Notes: generated by a model from the sequence alone, not told the origin. DNA of 64,000 nt from Chloroflexota bacterium (GCA_013112575.1 JABFGG010000004.1:186001-250000), one strand, 5' to 3'; counted from the stretch's first letter, positions 17,319-26,984 are shown. Made by a program: numbers and translations.

Positions 17319-20312
17319 ATGACCGAACGTCTTGATTTCCAATCCATGATCATGGCCCTCGAAAAGTTCTGGGCAGACCAGGGCTGTTTGATATGGCAAC
17401 CCTATTACTCCCAGGTGGGCGCGGGCACCATGAACCCGGCCACCTATTTGCGCGTCCTGGGACCGGAACCGTTCAATGTAGCTTACGTGGAGCCTTCCGT
17501 ACGCCCCGACGATGGCCGTTATGGCGATAACCCCAACCGCCTGCAAACTTTTTACCAATACCAGGTGATCCTCAAGCCCGATCCCGGCAACCCGCAAGAG
17601 ATCTACCTGGAGTCCCTTAAAGCGATCGGCATCGACCCCAGCAAACATGACATCCGCTTTGTAGAGGACAACTGGGAACAGCCCGCTCTTGGTGCATGGG
17701 GCCTGGGCTGGGAGGTGTGGCTCGATGGTCTGGAGATCACGCAATTCACCTATTTCCAGCAATCCGGTGGTGTACAGCTTGATCCGGTTTCGGTGGAGAT
17801 CACTTACGGTCTCGATCGTATTGCCGCCCCGCTGCAAGACACCTACGGTTTCCAGAACATCCAGTGGAATCAGGACCGCACTTTTGGCGACATGAATTTC
17901 ATGGCCGAGCGCGAACATAGTAGCTATTACTTTGAGGTGGCCAATGTGGGCCGCATGCGCAAAGCCTACGGCCTCTTTGAAGAAGAAGTTAACTCCGCCC
18001 TGGAACATGAGCTTGTTCTGCCCGCCTACGACAACCTGCTCAAGCTGTCTCACCTGTTCAATATTATGGATACACGTGGCGCTATCGGTGTTACCGAACG
18101 GCAAGCTTTCTTCCGTAAGATGCGCCGTCTGGCAGGCAAGGTTTCTGAGGCTTATGTCGAACAGCGCCAGCAGATGGAATACCCCTGGCTGGATGTCACC
18201 GCCAGTGCCGCCGAAAAAGATAAAACTCAAGATGCTAAACAAACTAAGCTGACTGCCCTGGATGCTCCTGCCGATTTCCTACTCGAGATTGGTACAGAAG
18301 AGATTCCCTCATCCGAACTGGATACTGCGCTGGAACAGTTAACTGCCAGAGTCCCCGAACTGCTCAAGGACCTGCGCCTGGAACATGGCGAGGTCAAAAT
18401 CATGGGCACACCCCGCCGTCTGGTAGTGTACGTTAAGGACTTGGCTCCCAGCCAGCCGGACCGTGAAGAACTGGCCAAAGGCCCGCCCGCTCAACGCGCT
18501 TTTGACTCGGATGGGAAGCCCACCAAAGCCGCTGAAGGTTTTGCGCGTGGCAAGGGCATTGCCGTGGGCGACCTGGAAGTGCAGGAGATCGATGGCGGTA
18601 AATACGTGGTCGCCAAGGTCTTTGAGAAAGGCCGCTCATCCATCGAGGTATTAGCCGAAGCCTTGCCCGACCTGATCTCTAACATCCGCTTTGAGAAATC
18701 CATGCGCTGGAACTCCAGCAATGTGGCCTTCTCACGCCCCATCCGATCCTTGCTGGCATTGCATGGGGAGCAGGTTATACCTTTTGATTATGCCGGTTAT
18801 ACGGCTGACAACAGTACCCGCGGCCTGCACTATGAACAGGAAAAAGTCACTGATGCCGCTGCCTATTTCGCTACTCTAAAGGAACATGGCATTTTGCTTG
18901 ACCCTTCCGAGCGTAAAGCAGCTATTCAACAGCAGGCTGGCAAGCTGGCTGCAGATTTGGGCGGCAGTATCCCCGATGATGCTGATTTGCTGAACGAGGT
19001 TTCCAACCTGGTTGAGGCTCCCATGGCCATTGTGGGCAGCATCGACGAGGCCCATTTGGCCTTGCCACGCGAAGCCCTCATCGCAGTAATGAAGAAACAC
19101 CAGCGTTATTTCCCAGTGGAAAAGGATGGGCAACTGCTGCCCTACTTCATCACCATCGCCAATGGCGATTATGAAGAACCCGAATTGATCGCCAAGGGCA
19201 ATGAAGGTGTGGTGCGTGCCCGCTTTGAGGACGCCGCCTTCTTCATCAAGGAAGACCAGAAACGGAGCCTGGCTGATTTTGTAGCTGACCTGGACGGTCT
19301 CACCTTCCAAAAAGATTTAGGCTCAATGCTGGATAAGACCAAACGCATTGAGCAGTTGGCGGACCAACTGAGCGACCCTCTAGGATTGGATGCAAAAGAG
19401 AAAGAAACCGCCTTGCGCGCTGCCCACTTATGCAAAGCCGACCTGGTCACCAGCATGGTTGTGGAGATGACCTCCCTGCAGGGTGTAATTGGCAATTATT
19501 ATGCGCTCGATTCCGGCGAATCTGAAGAAGTAGGCCAGGCCATACATGAGCATTACCTGCCGCGATTTGCTGGCGATGCAGCCCCCAGGAATAAAGCCGG
19601 TTTGGTCGTAGGTCTGGCTGACCGCCTGGATAGTCTGGCTGGTTTGTTCGCTGCTGGTTTAGCGCCAACCGGCAATAAAGATCCCTTTGGCTTGCGCCGG
19701 GCTGCTATCAGTATCGTGCAAAACCTGATCGATTGGGATATCCAATTTGATTTGCGGACAAGCCTCGACGAAACTGCTAAACTGCTGCCCATTGAGGCCA
19801 ACAAAGAGAGCCAGCAAGAAAGTTATGAATTCATCCTGGGCCGCGCCCGCAATCTCTTCCTGGAACAAGGCCATCGTTATGACATTGTGGATTCTGTTCT
19901 GGCAGAACAAGGCCATAACCCGGCCAGTGCGGTCAAAGCCATTGAACAGTTATGCCAATGGGTTGAGCGCGATGATTGGGATACCACACTGGATTCATAT
20001 GCCCGTTGTGTGCGCATCACCCGAGACCTGGGCGAAACTTACACAGTGGATGTGGCGGCTTTTACAGAAGAAGCTAGCAAGCAGCTATATGCCGCTTTGG
20101 AAAAAGCTGAGTCCACCGAACGCTCTCCAGGTTCTGTGGACGATTTCCTCAACGCCTTCACCCCCATGATCCCTGCCGTCACAGCCTTCTTTGACAATGT
20201 GCTGGTCATGGCAGAAGATAAAAAAGTGAAGCAAAACCGCCTGGGCCTGCTGCAGCGCATCGCCACCCTGGCACATGATGTGGCTGATCTGTCACATTTA
20301 GAAGGTTTTTAG
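17319..20312 (+). CDS. glyQS: Glycyl-tRNA synthetase, fused alpha and beta subunits
   Basis: Charges tRNA-Gly. A single chain of about 997 residues joins the class II catalytic alpha subunit ([61 protein letters not shown]; about 1-290) to the beta subunit ([70 protein letters not shown]; about 325-997) by a charged linker. Most bacteria with this tetrameric type encode glyQ and glyS separately. The ATG at 17319 gives MTERLDF; a TTG at 17310, closer to the GAGGA at 17301-17305, is an alternative start. Confidence 0.95.
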   Translation: MTERLDFQSMIMALEKFWADQGCLIWQPYYSQVGAGTMNPATYLRVLGPEPFNVAYVEPSVRPDDGRYGDNPNRLQTFYQYQVILKPDPGNPQEIYLESLKAIGIDPSKHDIRFVEDNWEQPALGAWGLGWEVWLDGLEITQFTYFQQSGGVQLDPVSVEITYGLDRIAAPLQDTYGFQNIQWNQDRTFGDMNFMAEREHSSYYFEVANVGRMRKAYGLFEEEVNSALEHELVLPAYDNLLKLSHLFNIMDTRGAIGVTERQAFFRKMRRLAGKVSEAYVEQRQQMEYPWLDVTASAAEKDKTQDAKQTKLTALDAPADFLLEIGTEEIPSSELDTALEQLTARVPELLKDLRLEHGEVKIMGTPRRLVVYVKDLAPSQPDREELAKGPPAQRAFDSDGKPTKAAEGFARGKGIAVGDLEVQEIDGGKYVVAKVFEKGRSSIEVLAEALPDLISNIRFEKSMRWNSSNVAFSRPIRSLLALHGEQVIPFDYAGYTADNSTRGLHYEQEKVTDAAAYFATLKEHGILLDPSERKAAIQQQAGKLAADLGGSIPDDADLLNEVSNLVEAPMAIVGSIDEAHLALPREALIAVMKKHQRYFPVEKDGQLLPYFITIANGDYEEPELIAKGNEGVVRARFEDAAFFIKEDQKRSLADFVADLDGLTFQKDLGSMLDKTKRIEQLADQLSDPLGLDAKEKETALRAAHLCKADLVTSMVVEMTSLQGVIGNYYALDSGESEEVGQAIHEHYLPRFAGDAAPRNKAGLVVGLADRLDSLAGLFAAGLAPTGNKDPFGLRRAAISIVQNLIDWDIQFDLRTSLDETAKLLPIEANKESQQESYEFILGRARNLFLEQGHRYDIVDSVLAEQGHNPASAVKAIEQLCQWVERDDWDTTLDSYARCVRITRDLGETYTVDVAAFTEEASKQLYAALEKAESTERSPGSVDDFLNAFTPMIPAVTAFFDNVLVMAEDKKVKQNRLGLLQRIATLAHDVADLSHLEGF

Positions 20313-20339
20313 GAAAATACCGTAACTCTGCTGTTTGTT

Positions 20340-20364
20340 GTAGGGGCGCAGCTCGGTGCGCCCG
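20340..20364. repeat. GTAGGGGCG-type palindromic repeat
   Basis: GTAG followed by GGGCGCA, six-base loop, TGCGCCC. First member of the repeat family seen at 26864, 48158, 48219, 48350, 58203, 58280, 62129 and 62173. Confidence 0.7.
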
Positions 20365-20393
20365 CTAGCATTGGGATTAGGATTAACAAAATA

Positions 20394-20415
20394 GAGGCGT
20401 AGCATGCTACGCCTC
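20394..20415. repeat. Perfect 22-base palindrome, likely terminator of the DarT-like gene
   Basis: GAGGCGTAGCA followed by its exact reverse complement, in the gap between the convergent glyQS and DarT-like genes. Same core (GGCGTAGC) as the repeat at 58280. Confidence 0.65.
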
Positions 20416-20440
20416 CAAATTTTCCAAAGCTCACTATCTA

Positions 20441-21115
20441 TCAAATCAATCGTAACTGCTTGCCAGCTTTCTTCCTACCTGTCTGTTCCTTGATAAAGTC
20501 AGGGTCATAATCAAATAAACGTGTTAACTCGGGGAAATCCTGACAGGTATTCATCGCCGTTTTATAAGCTTGCCAGTCCCAAAAGTGTACCCGCACAAAA
20601 TCATTTAGATTAACTTCGGGGACAATGACTTCAGCTTGTTTGTTTCTCTTGATGCGTTCGCTTTTCAGCGGGAAGCGCTGCTGCACGGCCGAAAAATCAA
20701 CTCTTCCAAGTCCCTCCAGGCCACCGGCTCGCGAACTATCACCGTCATGGCTGTTCCTATCCGTGAAAACCACGTCTGGCCCCAAGGCAACCATTGGTTT
20801 CACCCTGATCAGACAACGGTATTGTGTATTGCCCATCCGGAAGAACATGGGGTGGATTGCGCACCAGGTCAACCGCACCTTATCCCAATTACCCACCAGG
20901 TAATCTACCGCCATGGTCTGCTCGTCACGGTTGGCATCCACCTGCGGGTGCAAATTGCGCCGCACCAACTCTGCTTTGCTTACGAGACCATCCAATCTGG
21001 CGATCAAGGGCAGGTTGCGAATATGTGTCAGGTGATACAGACTGGACACATTGGCTCGATCTAATACTGAAGAGATGTCATTGGTTTGTGGGTGAAGAGT
21101 TTGTGAATTGAACAT
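20441..21115 (-). CDS. DarT-like DNA ADP-ribosyltransferase (DUF4433)
   Basis: 224 residues. DarT toxins use NAD+ to ADP-ribosylate thymidine in single-stranded DNA. Family marks are in order: NVSSLYHLTHIRNL (22-34), the NR pair near 62-63, VRLTWCAIHPMFFRM in place of VPFYFxPRxPMLY, VVFTDRN (115-121) and KQAEVIVPE with the catalytic Glu at 162. The C-terminus is a basic tail (GRKKAGKQLRLI). The normal partner DarG (macrodomain antitoxin) is not adjacent on either side nor in the window. A consensus promoter ends 7 bases before the ATG, so the mRNA should be leaderless. Function as toxin or phage defence is inferred from the family. Confidence 0.78.
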   Translation of the reverse strand: MFNSQTLHPQTNDISSVLDRANVSSLYHLTHIRNLPLIARLDGLVSKAELVRRNLHPQVDANRDEQTMAVDYLVGNWDKVRLTWCAIHPMFFRMGNTQYRCLIRVKPMVALGPDVVFTDRNSHDGDSSRAGGLEGLGRVDFSAVQQRFPLKSERIKRNKQAEVIVPEVNLNDFVRVHFWDWQAYKTAMNTCQDFPELTRLFDYDPDFIKEQTGRKKAGKQLRLI

Positions 21116-21122
21116 ATGTTCT

Positions 21123-21151
21123 ATTTTAGAGGTAAATGACTACCTTGTCAA
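21123..21151 (-). promoter_or_regulatory. Consensus promoter giving a leaderless DarT-like mRNA
   Basis: Minus strand: TTGACA (21151-21146), 17-base spacer, TAAAAT (21128-21123), then 7 bases to the ATG at 21115. The predicted transcription start coincides with the start codon. Confidence 0.75.
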
Positions 21152-21257
21152 GTATTTTGGGTATATAAACTCCTATCCTGAGTAGAGACTTCGAATTTAT
21201 TAAACCCACATACTCCAATAACAAAATTCAGATGTACTCTAGCTCTCTCACCTTTTG

Positions 21258-22547
21258 CTAGTTTGTCAGGAAAACACGTTGCGCCGCATTCATTTGAGAC
21301 AGCGTGGTTGGCAGGAGGATGGAGAAGGTGCTACCTTCGCCTTCCTTGCTCTGTACCGTGATACGTCCGCTGTGCATTTCCACCATCATTTTAGCCACTG
21401 CTAACCCAATACCCATGCCCCCGTGTTTGCGCGTCATATGCGACTCAACCTGGTAAAAGCGCTCAAAGACACGCGGCATGTCCTTTTGGGGAATGCCCAC
21501 ACCGGTGTCTGCCACCATGATCTTCACGAAGCCCGGCAGTTCCTCAGCAGCCACTTTGACCTCGCCACCCTCATCTGTGAAGGTAATGGCATTTTTGACC
21601 AGGTTGTTGACGGCGATACTGATCTTCTCTGTATCCCCTTCTACACGTAATCGGCGCCTCGGCAGGTCCACATTTAAGGCGACCTCTTTATTTTTGGCTT
21701 CTTCTTTGTAATTGGTAACGATATCGTTGATTAATAAATGCACATTGACGGCGGCATGATCCACATCAGCGGCCCCACTATCGACCACATTGACCTCACC
21801 CAGGCTCTCGATAATCTCCTTGAGCTTATTGGCATTGCGTGCGATCACTTCCATTTGATTATGCATTTCTTCCGGCACAGTTTCCAACAGAAAAGTGGCG
21901 TGCCCCAGGATCAAACCAAGCGGAGTACGCAACTCGTGTGATGTGATAGCGATGAAATCGCTCTTCATCTGGTCGAGGCGTGCCACCTCATCGTAAGCGG
22001 CCTGTGTGTTGCGCAGCAGTTTGGCGTTCTGGATAGCAATTGCCGCTTGCGAAGCCAGCGTTTCAAGGATGAGGATGTCCTCGTCGTTGTAAGTCAGATC
22101 CCCTTTTTTATTGACCGCAGTCAGCACCCCCGTCGAAATACCCTGATATTGCAACGGCACCGCCAGCAGGCAGCGCGTTTCATAGTCGGCACTTTCGTCC
22201 ACCTGGCGATACAGGCGCGGGTCGTCCTGTGCCTTGCGCACCATCACCGGTTCACAACTCATGAACGCTTCTCCCGCGATACTGCCTTCTAATGGCACCG
22301 GGATGGTTTGCATCACGTCACGCTTGAACCAGGGAGCCGCCGCGAACTCCAGGCGGTTGACCCGCTCGTTGTACATCAGGATCGAAGCTTCCTCAGAGTA
22401 TGTCAGCTCGGCAGCCACGTCCACAATAGATTGCAGCAAGGGGTCCAGGTCCAGCATGGCGCTCAAACTGCGGCTAACTTCCAGCAGGCGTTCCAGTTGC
22501 TGGATGCGCTGGGTCAGGGGTTCAATGGCTTTTACAGGTGTACTCAT
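21258..22547 (-). CDS. Soluble GAF-domain sensor histidine kinase
   Basis: 429 residues, no membrane segment. An N-terminal coiled-coil start (LTQRIQQLERLLEVSRSLSAM), a GAF domain (about 25-185) that may bind a small ligand, a HisKA domain with the phospho-His in FIAITSHELRTPLGLI, and an HATPase with NNLVKNAITFTDEGG, VADTGVGIP, FERFYQ and GMGIGLAVAKMM. The ATG at 22547 is preferred to the one at 22562 because the latter overlaps a TATAAT box. No response regulator is adjacent, so it is an orphan kinase. Confidence 0.88.
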   Translation of the reverse strand: MSTPVKAIEPLTQRIQQLERLLEVSRSLSAMLDLDPLLQSIVDVAAELTYSEEASILMYNERVNRLEFAAAPWFKRDVMQTIPVPLEGSIAGEAFMSCEPVMVRKAQDDPRLYRQVDESADYETRCLLAVPLQYQGISTGVLTAVNKKGDLTYNDEDILILETLASQAAIAIQNAKLLRNTQAAYDEVARLDQMKSDFIAITSHELRTPLGLILGHATFLLETVPEEMHNQMEVIARNANKLKEIIESLGEVNVVDSGAADVDHAAVNVHLLINDIVTNYKEEAKNKEVALNVDLPRRRLRVEGDTEKISIAVNNLVKNAITFTDEGGEVKVAAEELPGFVKIMVADTGVGIPQKDMPRVFERFYQVESHMTRKHGGMGIGLAVAKMMVEMHSGRITVQSKEGEGSTFSILLPTTLSQMNAAQRVFLTN

Positions 22548-22560
22548 GGGTTTCGTTGGC

Positions 22561-22566
22561 ATTATA
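22561..22566 (-). promoter_or_regulatory. Extended -10 of the GAF kinase gene
   Basis: Minus-strand TGC-TATAAT overlaps the upstream ATG at 22562 and lies 13 bases from the ATG at 22547. This decides the start and implies a 5' leader of only a few bases. Confidence 0.5.
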
Positions 22567-22614
22567 GCATAGGGGTATTTTGCACCTCAATTACAATAGG
22601 GATAGGTGATCAAG

Positions 22615-23484
22615 ATGACAAAATCGCTTTTCTGGCTCATTTTTCCCTTATTCCTGTTCGCTTGTACAACTGCAACCACTGTGCCAAATACCGAACAAGC
22701 AACCGCTATACAGGCCACAATTTCCACAAATACGCCCCGCCCCTCGGCTACCAGCACGCCAACCATTACATCTTCTCCCACCCTTATTACTTCAACACCT
22801 ACGATTACTCCGACCCCCACCTTGATCTCTGGACCCGCCCCCACCCTGGCCTCCATCAATGTCACCCTCATCACCAACGGCAGCCGCGAGCTATCCAACG
22901 TGGCTCTGACCTTTGACGTCGGTGAGCGTCCCACCTGGTTAGCAGACTTTGACTATGAGATCGAAGATGTCCTCAATGAGACGAATACGCCTGCCACTTT
23001 CTTCCTGGGTGGGCATTGGATGATGCGCCACCCGGAGATCACCCGTCGCTTGAGCGCCAACCCTCTCTTCGAGATCGGTAACCACTCCTGGGCCCATCCC
23101 GATTTCACCACCCTCAGCCAGGATGAACTCAGCGAAGAGATCTTGCAAGCCAATGACATCTATTACCAGCTCACCGGCCAGACTATGAAATTGTTCCGCT
23201 TGCCGGGCGGCACTTACAACGACCTGGCCTTGGGCATGATCGCCTATCACGGCATGTTGACCATCCAATGGGACGTGGTCACAGGCGATCCCGTGCCCGA
23301 CAACGACGCCGAAAATATCGTGCGCATCGTCATGGAGCGTGTCCAGAATGGCTCCATCATCGTCATGCATGCCAACGGCCGCGGCTGGCACACCGCCGAA
23401 GCCCTGCCGGAGATGATTCGCCAACTACGTGAAGCTGGCTATGAGCTGGTCACCGTCTCCGAAGTGCTGGAATTGGAACCTTAA
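22615..23484 (+). CDS. Polysaccharide deacetylase lipoprotein (NodB domain)
   Basis: 289 residues. Signal peptide with lipobox LFAC (Cys17), Thr/Pro-rich spacer to about residue 75, then a carbohydrate esterase family 4 domain. Motif 1 reads TFDVG: the catalytic Asp (D101) is kept but the second Asp, normally a metal ligand, is Val. Motif 2 NHSWAH (H157, H161) supplies the two metal-binding His; RLPGG, WDVVTGD and SIIVMHANGRG follow. Expected to remove N-acetyl groups from peptidoglycan or exopolysaccharide outside the cell. The ATG at 22615 has AGG 8 bases upstream; a GTG three codons earlier is possible. Confidence 0.88.
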   Translation: MTKSLFWLIFPLFLFACTTATTVPNTEQATAIQATISTNTPRPSATSTPTITSSPTLITSTPTITPTPTLISGPAPTLASINVTLITNGSRELSNVALTFDVGERPTWLADFDYEIEDVLNETNTPATFFLGGHWMMRHPEITRRLSANPLFEIGNHSWAHPDFTTLSQDELSEEILQANDIYYQLTGQTMKLFRLPGGTYNDLALGMIAYHGMLTIQWDVVTGDPVPDNDAENIVRIVMERVQNGSIIVMHANGRGWHTAEALPEMIRQLREAGYELVTVSEVLELEP

Positions 23485-23495
23485 AGGCCCGATGG

Positions 23496-23501
23496 TATAA
23501 T
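23496..23501 (+). promoter_or_regulatory. Extended -10 box of the yebC-ruvC-mgtC-ruvA operon
   Basis: TGG-TATAAT, 29 bases before the yebC ATG, with GGAG at 23520-23523 as ribosome site. Confidence 0.55.
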
Positions 23502-23530
23502 TTTTTCACACCTATTTTTTGGAGTTTTCT

Positions 23531-24292
23531 ATGTCTGGACATAGTAAATGGTCGACCATTAAACATAAAAAAGCCGCCAAAGATGCCAAACGCGGCAAGA
23601 TTTTCACCCAACTGGCTCGCGAAGTCACCCTCGCGGCGCGTGAAGGTGGTGGGGATCCTGACATGAACTTTACCTTGCGCCTCGCCATTGACCGCGCTCA
23701 GGCCCAAAATATGCCTAAGGACAACATCGAGCGTGCTATCAAACGCGGCACGGGCGAGAGCAAAGAAGGCGCCACGCTAGAACAGATCGGGTATGAAGGC
23801 TACGCCCCCCACGGCATCGCCCTCATGATCGAAACCATCACCGATAACCGCAACCGCACGGTGGCCGAACTGCGCCACGTGCTGACCCGCTCCAATGGCA
23901 GCCTGGGTGAAGGCGGCTCGGTGGCTTGGCAATTCACGCGCATTGCCTACTTCATGTTCCCCTCCGAAGGGCAAGACACCGATGCCATCTTTGAACTGGC
24001 CGTCGAAGCCGGGGCAGATGATGTTGTTTTTGACGATGACTTCATTGAGATCACCGGCCCGGTTGAGTCTTTTAAAGCCATCAGTGATGCGCTCAAAACC
24101 GCAGGTATAACGCCCGACGAATCACAATTGCGCATGAGTCCCAACCAGGAGATCGACCTCGACGAAGACCAGGCCCTGCAGGTCCTCAAAGTCATTGAAG
24201 ACCTCGAAGAGCTTGACGACGTCAAAACCGTTTCCTCTAACCTGAACATGACCGACGAGGTGCTGGCCCGTCTCGAAGCTGAGACTGCCTGA
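23531..24292 (+). CDS. yebC: YebC/PmpR-family regulatory protein
   Basis: 253 residues. The N-terminal MSGHSKWSTIKHKKAAKDAKRGKIFTQ... stretch is the family hallmark, followed by PKDNIERAIKRGTG, YEGYAPHGIALMIE, DNRNRTVAELRH and the LGEGGSVAWQF motif. YebC proteins have been described as transcription regulators and, more recently, as ribosome-associated factors easing translation of difficult motifs; the mitochondrial relative is TACO1. The ATG at 23531 restores the conserved start. It sits 3 bases before ruvC, a common arrangement in bacteria. Confidence 0.95.
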   Translation: MSGHSKWSTIKHKKAAKDAKRGKIFTQLAREVTLAAREGGGDPDMNFTLRLAIDRAQAQNMPKDNIERAIKRGTGESKEGATLEQIGYEGYAPHGIALMIETITDNRNRTVAELRHVLTRSNGSLGEGGSVAWQFTRIAYFMFPSEGQDTDAIFELAVEAGADDVVFDDDFIEITGPVESFKAISDALKTAGITPDESQLRMSPNQEIDLDEDQALQVLKVIEDLEELDDVKTVSSNLNMTDEVLARLEAETA

Positions 24293-24295
24293 TCG

Positions 24296-24796
24296 ATGCT
24301 GGCCCTGGGCATTGACCCCGGCACGGCCACCACTGGCTACGGCCTGGTGCGCGAAGCTGGGGATGGCAGCCTTACGGCTGTCGATTATGGGGTTGTGCTG
24401 ACCCCGCCCGATACCCCCATGCCTGACCGTCTGGTCATGCTCTACGAAAGCTTGAATGAGATATTGACGCTCCACCAGCCCAATACCGCGGCGGTGGAGC
24501 AGTTGTTTTTTCAGAAGAATGTCAAAACGGCTTTAAGTGTAGGCCAGGCTCGCGGTGTGGTTCTGCTGGCCCTGGCTCAGGCCCGGCTTGATCAGGCTGA
24601 ATATACGCCCAATGAGATTAAGCAGGCTGTCACTGGGTACGGCAGCGCCGACAAGAATCAAGTGCAGCAAATGGTGCGCGCCATCCTCAACCTGGATGAG
24701 ATTCCCAAGCCCGACGACGCGGCTGATGCCCTGGCTGTTGCCATTTGCCACCTGCACAGCGCCCAAACACGCTCGGCCTACGACCAGGCTTCTTAA
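24296..24796 (+). CDS. ruvC: Holliday junction resolvase RuvC
   Basis: 166 residues. Cuts Holliday junctions in recombination repair as a dimer with RuvAB. LALGIDPGTATTGYG holds the first catalytic Asp, AAVEQLFFQKN the Glu, and EIPKPDDAADALAVAICH the final acidic residues. In addition SVGQARGVVLLA and YTPNEIKQAVTGYGSADKNQVQQMV are standard RuvC segments. ATG starts 3 bases after yebC. Confidence 0.95.
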   Translation: MLALGIDPGTATTGYGLVREAGDGSLTAVDYGVVLTPPDTPMPDRLVMLYESLNEILTLHQPNTAAVEQLFFQKNVKTALSVGQARGVVLLALAQARLDQAEYTPNEIKQAVTGYGSADKNQVQQMVRAILNLDEIPKPDDAADALAVAICHLHSAQTRSAYDQAS

Positions 24797-24880
24797 AAAG
24801 TTGCCGAAAAGCTGATTTTCGGATATGCTGGAGCGTTCAGGAGCGGGGGTATTGAAAACTTCCCTCTCCTCATTTCTACC

Positions 24881-26164
24881 ATGTTTACGCTACCAACCCT
24901 CGACCCCCTTGAATTATTGTTTCGCTTTGGCGCTGCCATTGCCATTGGCTTTGCTATTGGTTTGCAACGCGAGTTAGGCAAAGGCAAGAAATCTAAGCGT
25001 ATCCCTGCAGGGGAACGCACCTTTGCCCTATTGGGCCTGAGCGGCGCGTTGGCCGCTATGCTGGCCGATATTCTTCAATCCCCGGTAGTCTTCATTATCA
25101 TCATCTTGCTGCTTGGGCTTCTGGCAGGCTTTTCGTATTTCATCGGGGCCTGGCGCGAAGACCGCATTGGTTACACCACCGAAGTTGCCGTCCTCATCAC
25201 GGTTATGGTCGGGGCCTTGTCCTATTGGGGTTTGATAGCCCTGGCCGTGGCAATCGGTGTCAGCACTACGGTTATTCTCTCCATTAAGTTCCAAACCACG
25301 CGGCTGGTGCGCGCCCTTACGCAGGAAGATGTCAACAGTGCTTTGCAACTGGCCGTCATCAGTGCCATTGTCTTGCCGGTGCTGCCCCAGACCATCGCAT
25401 TATCGCCGCCCTTTGACGTATTGGTGCCTTTCAAACTCTGGTTGATGGTCGTGTTCATTTCCGGGCTTAGTTTCCTGGCCTACGTGTCTATCAAGATCCT
25501 GGGCTCCGAGCAGGGCATTGGCGTGACTGGCTTTTTGGGTGGGCTGGTTTCAAGCACAGCCACCACGGCCACGTTCAGCCAGCGCAGCCGCGAGCGCCCG
25601 GACCTGGGTCTGCCCTTTGCCTTCGCCATCATGGTGGCCTGGACGACCATGTTCCCGCGCGTCTTGGTGCTTGTGGGTGTGCTCAATCGCATCTTGTTGG
25701 GGCGCGTGTGGCTGCCAATGGCTCTCGCTGGTGTAGTGGGCTTTGGCTACGCCGTTTACCTTTACCTACGTCAGCGTTCCGATGAAAGCAGTGACATCGA
25801 ATTCACCAACCCCTTCGACCTGGGTTTGGCCATCCGCTTTGGTGTCCTTTATGCCCTCGTCCTGTTGGTGGCGCGTGCTGCACAGATTTTCTTTGGCGAT
25901 TCGGGTGTTATCGTGTCCAGTATCCTGTCAGGTCTGGCCGACGTCAACGCTATCACCCTGACACTATCGGAACTCAGCATCTCCGGCGGCCTGACCTTGA
26001 GCACAGCCGCACGCGGCATTGTTTTTGCCGCGCTGGCTAACGTGGCTGCTAAAAGCGGTATTGTTGTGGTTAGTGCCTCTCCCCCCTTGCGCCGCCTGAT
26101 GCTGCCCGGTCTGGTGCTCGTGCTGCTTACCGGCTTGATCTCCACCGCCCTGTTTATCAATTAG
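24881..26164 (+). CDS. MgtC/SapB-family membrane protein with DUF4010 domain
   Basis: 427 residues with roughly twelve membrane helices. The first quarter is an MgtC domain (FGAAIAIGFAIGLQRELGKG, then GERTFALLGLSGALAAMLAD and YTTEVAVLITVMVGALSYWG). The rest matches the DUF4010 extension (GFLGGLVSSTATTATFSQRS, DVNAITLTLSELS, LANVAAKSGIVV). Such proteins are annotated as magnesium-related but a transport function is not proven. No clear ribosome site precedes the ATG. It separates ruvC from ruvA. Confidence 0.85.
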   Translation: MFTLPTLDPLELLFRFGAAIAIGFAIGLQRELGKGKKSKRIPAGERTFALLGLSGALAAMLADILQSPVVFIIIILLLGLLAGFSYFIGAWREDRIGYTTEVAVLITVMVGALSYWGLIALAVAIGVSTTVILSIKFQTTRLVRALTQEDVNSALQLAVISAIVLPVLPQTIALSPPFDVLVPFKLWLMVVFISGLSFLAYVSIKILGSEQGIGVTGFLGGLVSSTATTATFSQRSRERPDLGLPFAFAIMVAWTTMFPRVLVLVGVLNRILLGRVWLPMALAGVVGFGYAVYLYLRQRSDESSDIEFTNPFDLGLAIRFGVLYALVLLVARAAQIFFGDSGVIVSSILSGLADVNAITLTLSELSISGGLTLSTAARGIVFAALANVAAKSGIVVVSASPPLRRLMLPGLVLVLLTGLISTALFIN

Positions 26165-26199
26165 AATAGCCCCATGCTGCTTGCTGAGGTCTCAAAGCG

Positions 26200-26778
26200 A
26201 TGATTGCCAGTCTACACGGCCAGATCACCGACCTGGGTGACGACTATGCCGTGCTGGAAGTGGGCGGGGTGGGCCTGCAAGTCTTCGTCCCTGCCGGGCA
26301 TCGCGATGAATTGAGTGTGGGCAAGGGCGCTCGGCTTTATACCCACCTGATCGTACGCGAAACTGAGCTGACCCTCTACGGTTTTCCCAGCAAGGAAGAA
26401 CGCCAATTCTTTGGGCTGTTGTTAGGCGTCAAAGGGGTGGGGCCAAAGTTGGCCTTGGCCGTGCTGTCCATACTTAACCCCAATGCTATTCGCCGTGCCG
26501 TATTCAACGAGCAGGCCGACGTCTTTGGCCGTGTATCCGGCGTGGGCAAGAAGACCGCCCAGCAGATCTTGCTTCACCTGGAGGGTAAGATTACAGATGT
26601 AGAAGGCTTGGAACCTGTCGCCGCCATGGACGACGCCGACACCGAAATCCTCGAAGCACTGACTGCTCTGGGCTACAGCGTGGTTGAAGCACAGGCTGCC
26701 TTGCAAAACCTGCCCAAAGACGCGCCAGACGACGTCGAAGAACGTCTGCGCATGGCCCTGGCGTACTTCTCCAGTTAG
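26200..26778 (+). CDS. ruvA: Holliday junction DNA helicase subunit RuvA
   Basis: 192 residues. Binds four-way junctions and loads RuvB. Domain I (MIASLHGQITDLGDDYAVLEVGGVGLQVFV) is an OB fold; domain II has the helix-hairpin-helix motifs LLGVKGVGPKLALAVL and VSGVGKKTAQQILLHL; domain III (EILEALTALGYSVVEAQAAL) contacts RuvB. No ruvB follows; the next gene is on the other strand. Confidence 0.95.
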   Translation: MIASLHGQITDLGDDYAVLEVGGVGLQVFVPAGHRDELSVGKGARLYTHLIVRETELTLYGFPSKEERQFFGLLLGVKGVGPKLALAVLSILNPNAIRRAVFNEQADVFGRVSGVGKKTAQQILLHLEGKITDVEGLEPVAAMDDADTEILEALTALGYSVVEAQAALQNLPKDAPDDVEERLRMALAYFSS

Positions 26779-26863
26779 TCTGCTCTCTTCGTGATTAAGG
26801 TTGGATAGCATAAATCCCGAATGAAACGAATGGCACCAATCCCACGAATATAGAAATTCTCGT

Positions 26864-26890
26864 GTAGGGGCGGGTTTGAAACCCGCCCGT
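26864..26890. repeat. GTAGGGGCG-type palindromic repeat
   Basis: GTAG then GGGCGGGTTT, one base, AAACCCGCCC: a perfect 10-bp stem. Same outer frame as the other members, different centre. Confidence 0.75.
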
Positions 26891-26939
26891 GCAACCTCAT
26901 GTCAAATGTGTTTAGTTGGGGAAAGTAAGAACCCGTTTT

Positions 26940-26984
26940 GTCATTCCGAGAGATTGAGCGCAGCGAAAGAGCGAGGAATCCCTC
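26940..26984. repeat. GTCATTCCGAG...GAGGAATCCC intergenic repeat
   Basis: Imperfect inverted structure with ATTCCgag / gaGGAAT ends. A related text (GTCATTTCGACC...GGGAGAAATCCC) lies in reverse at 62061-62095. Both resemble short dispersed intergenic repeats seen in many environmental bacterial genomes. Confidence 0.5.

Noticed and set aside
17307..18242. Open frame of 311 codons on the minus strand opposite glyQS
   Set aside because: Lies wholly antisense to the conserved alpha subunit and shows no domain or ribosome site; it follows from codon bias of the real gene.
20441..22547. The GAF kinase beside the DarT-like gene considered as its antitoxin
   Set aside because: It is a normal sensor kinase without a macrodomain.
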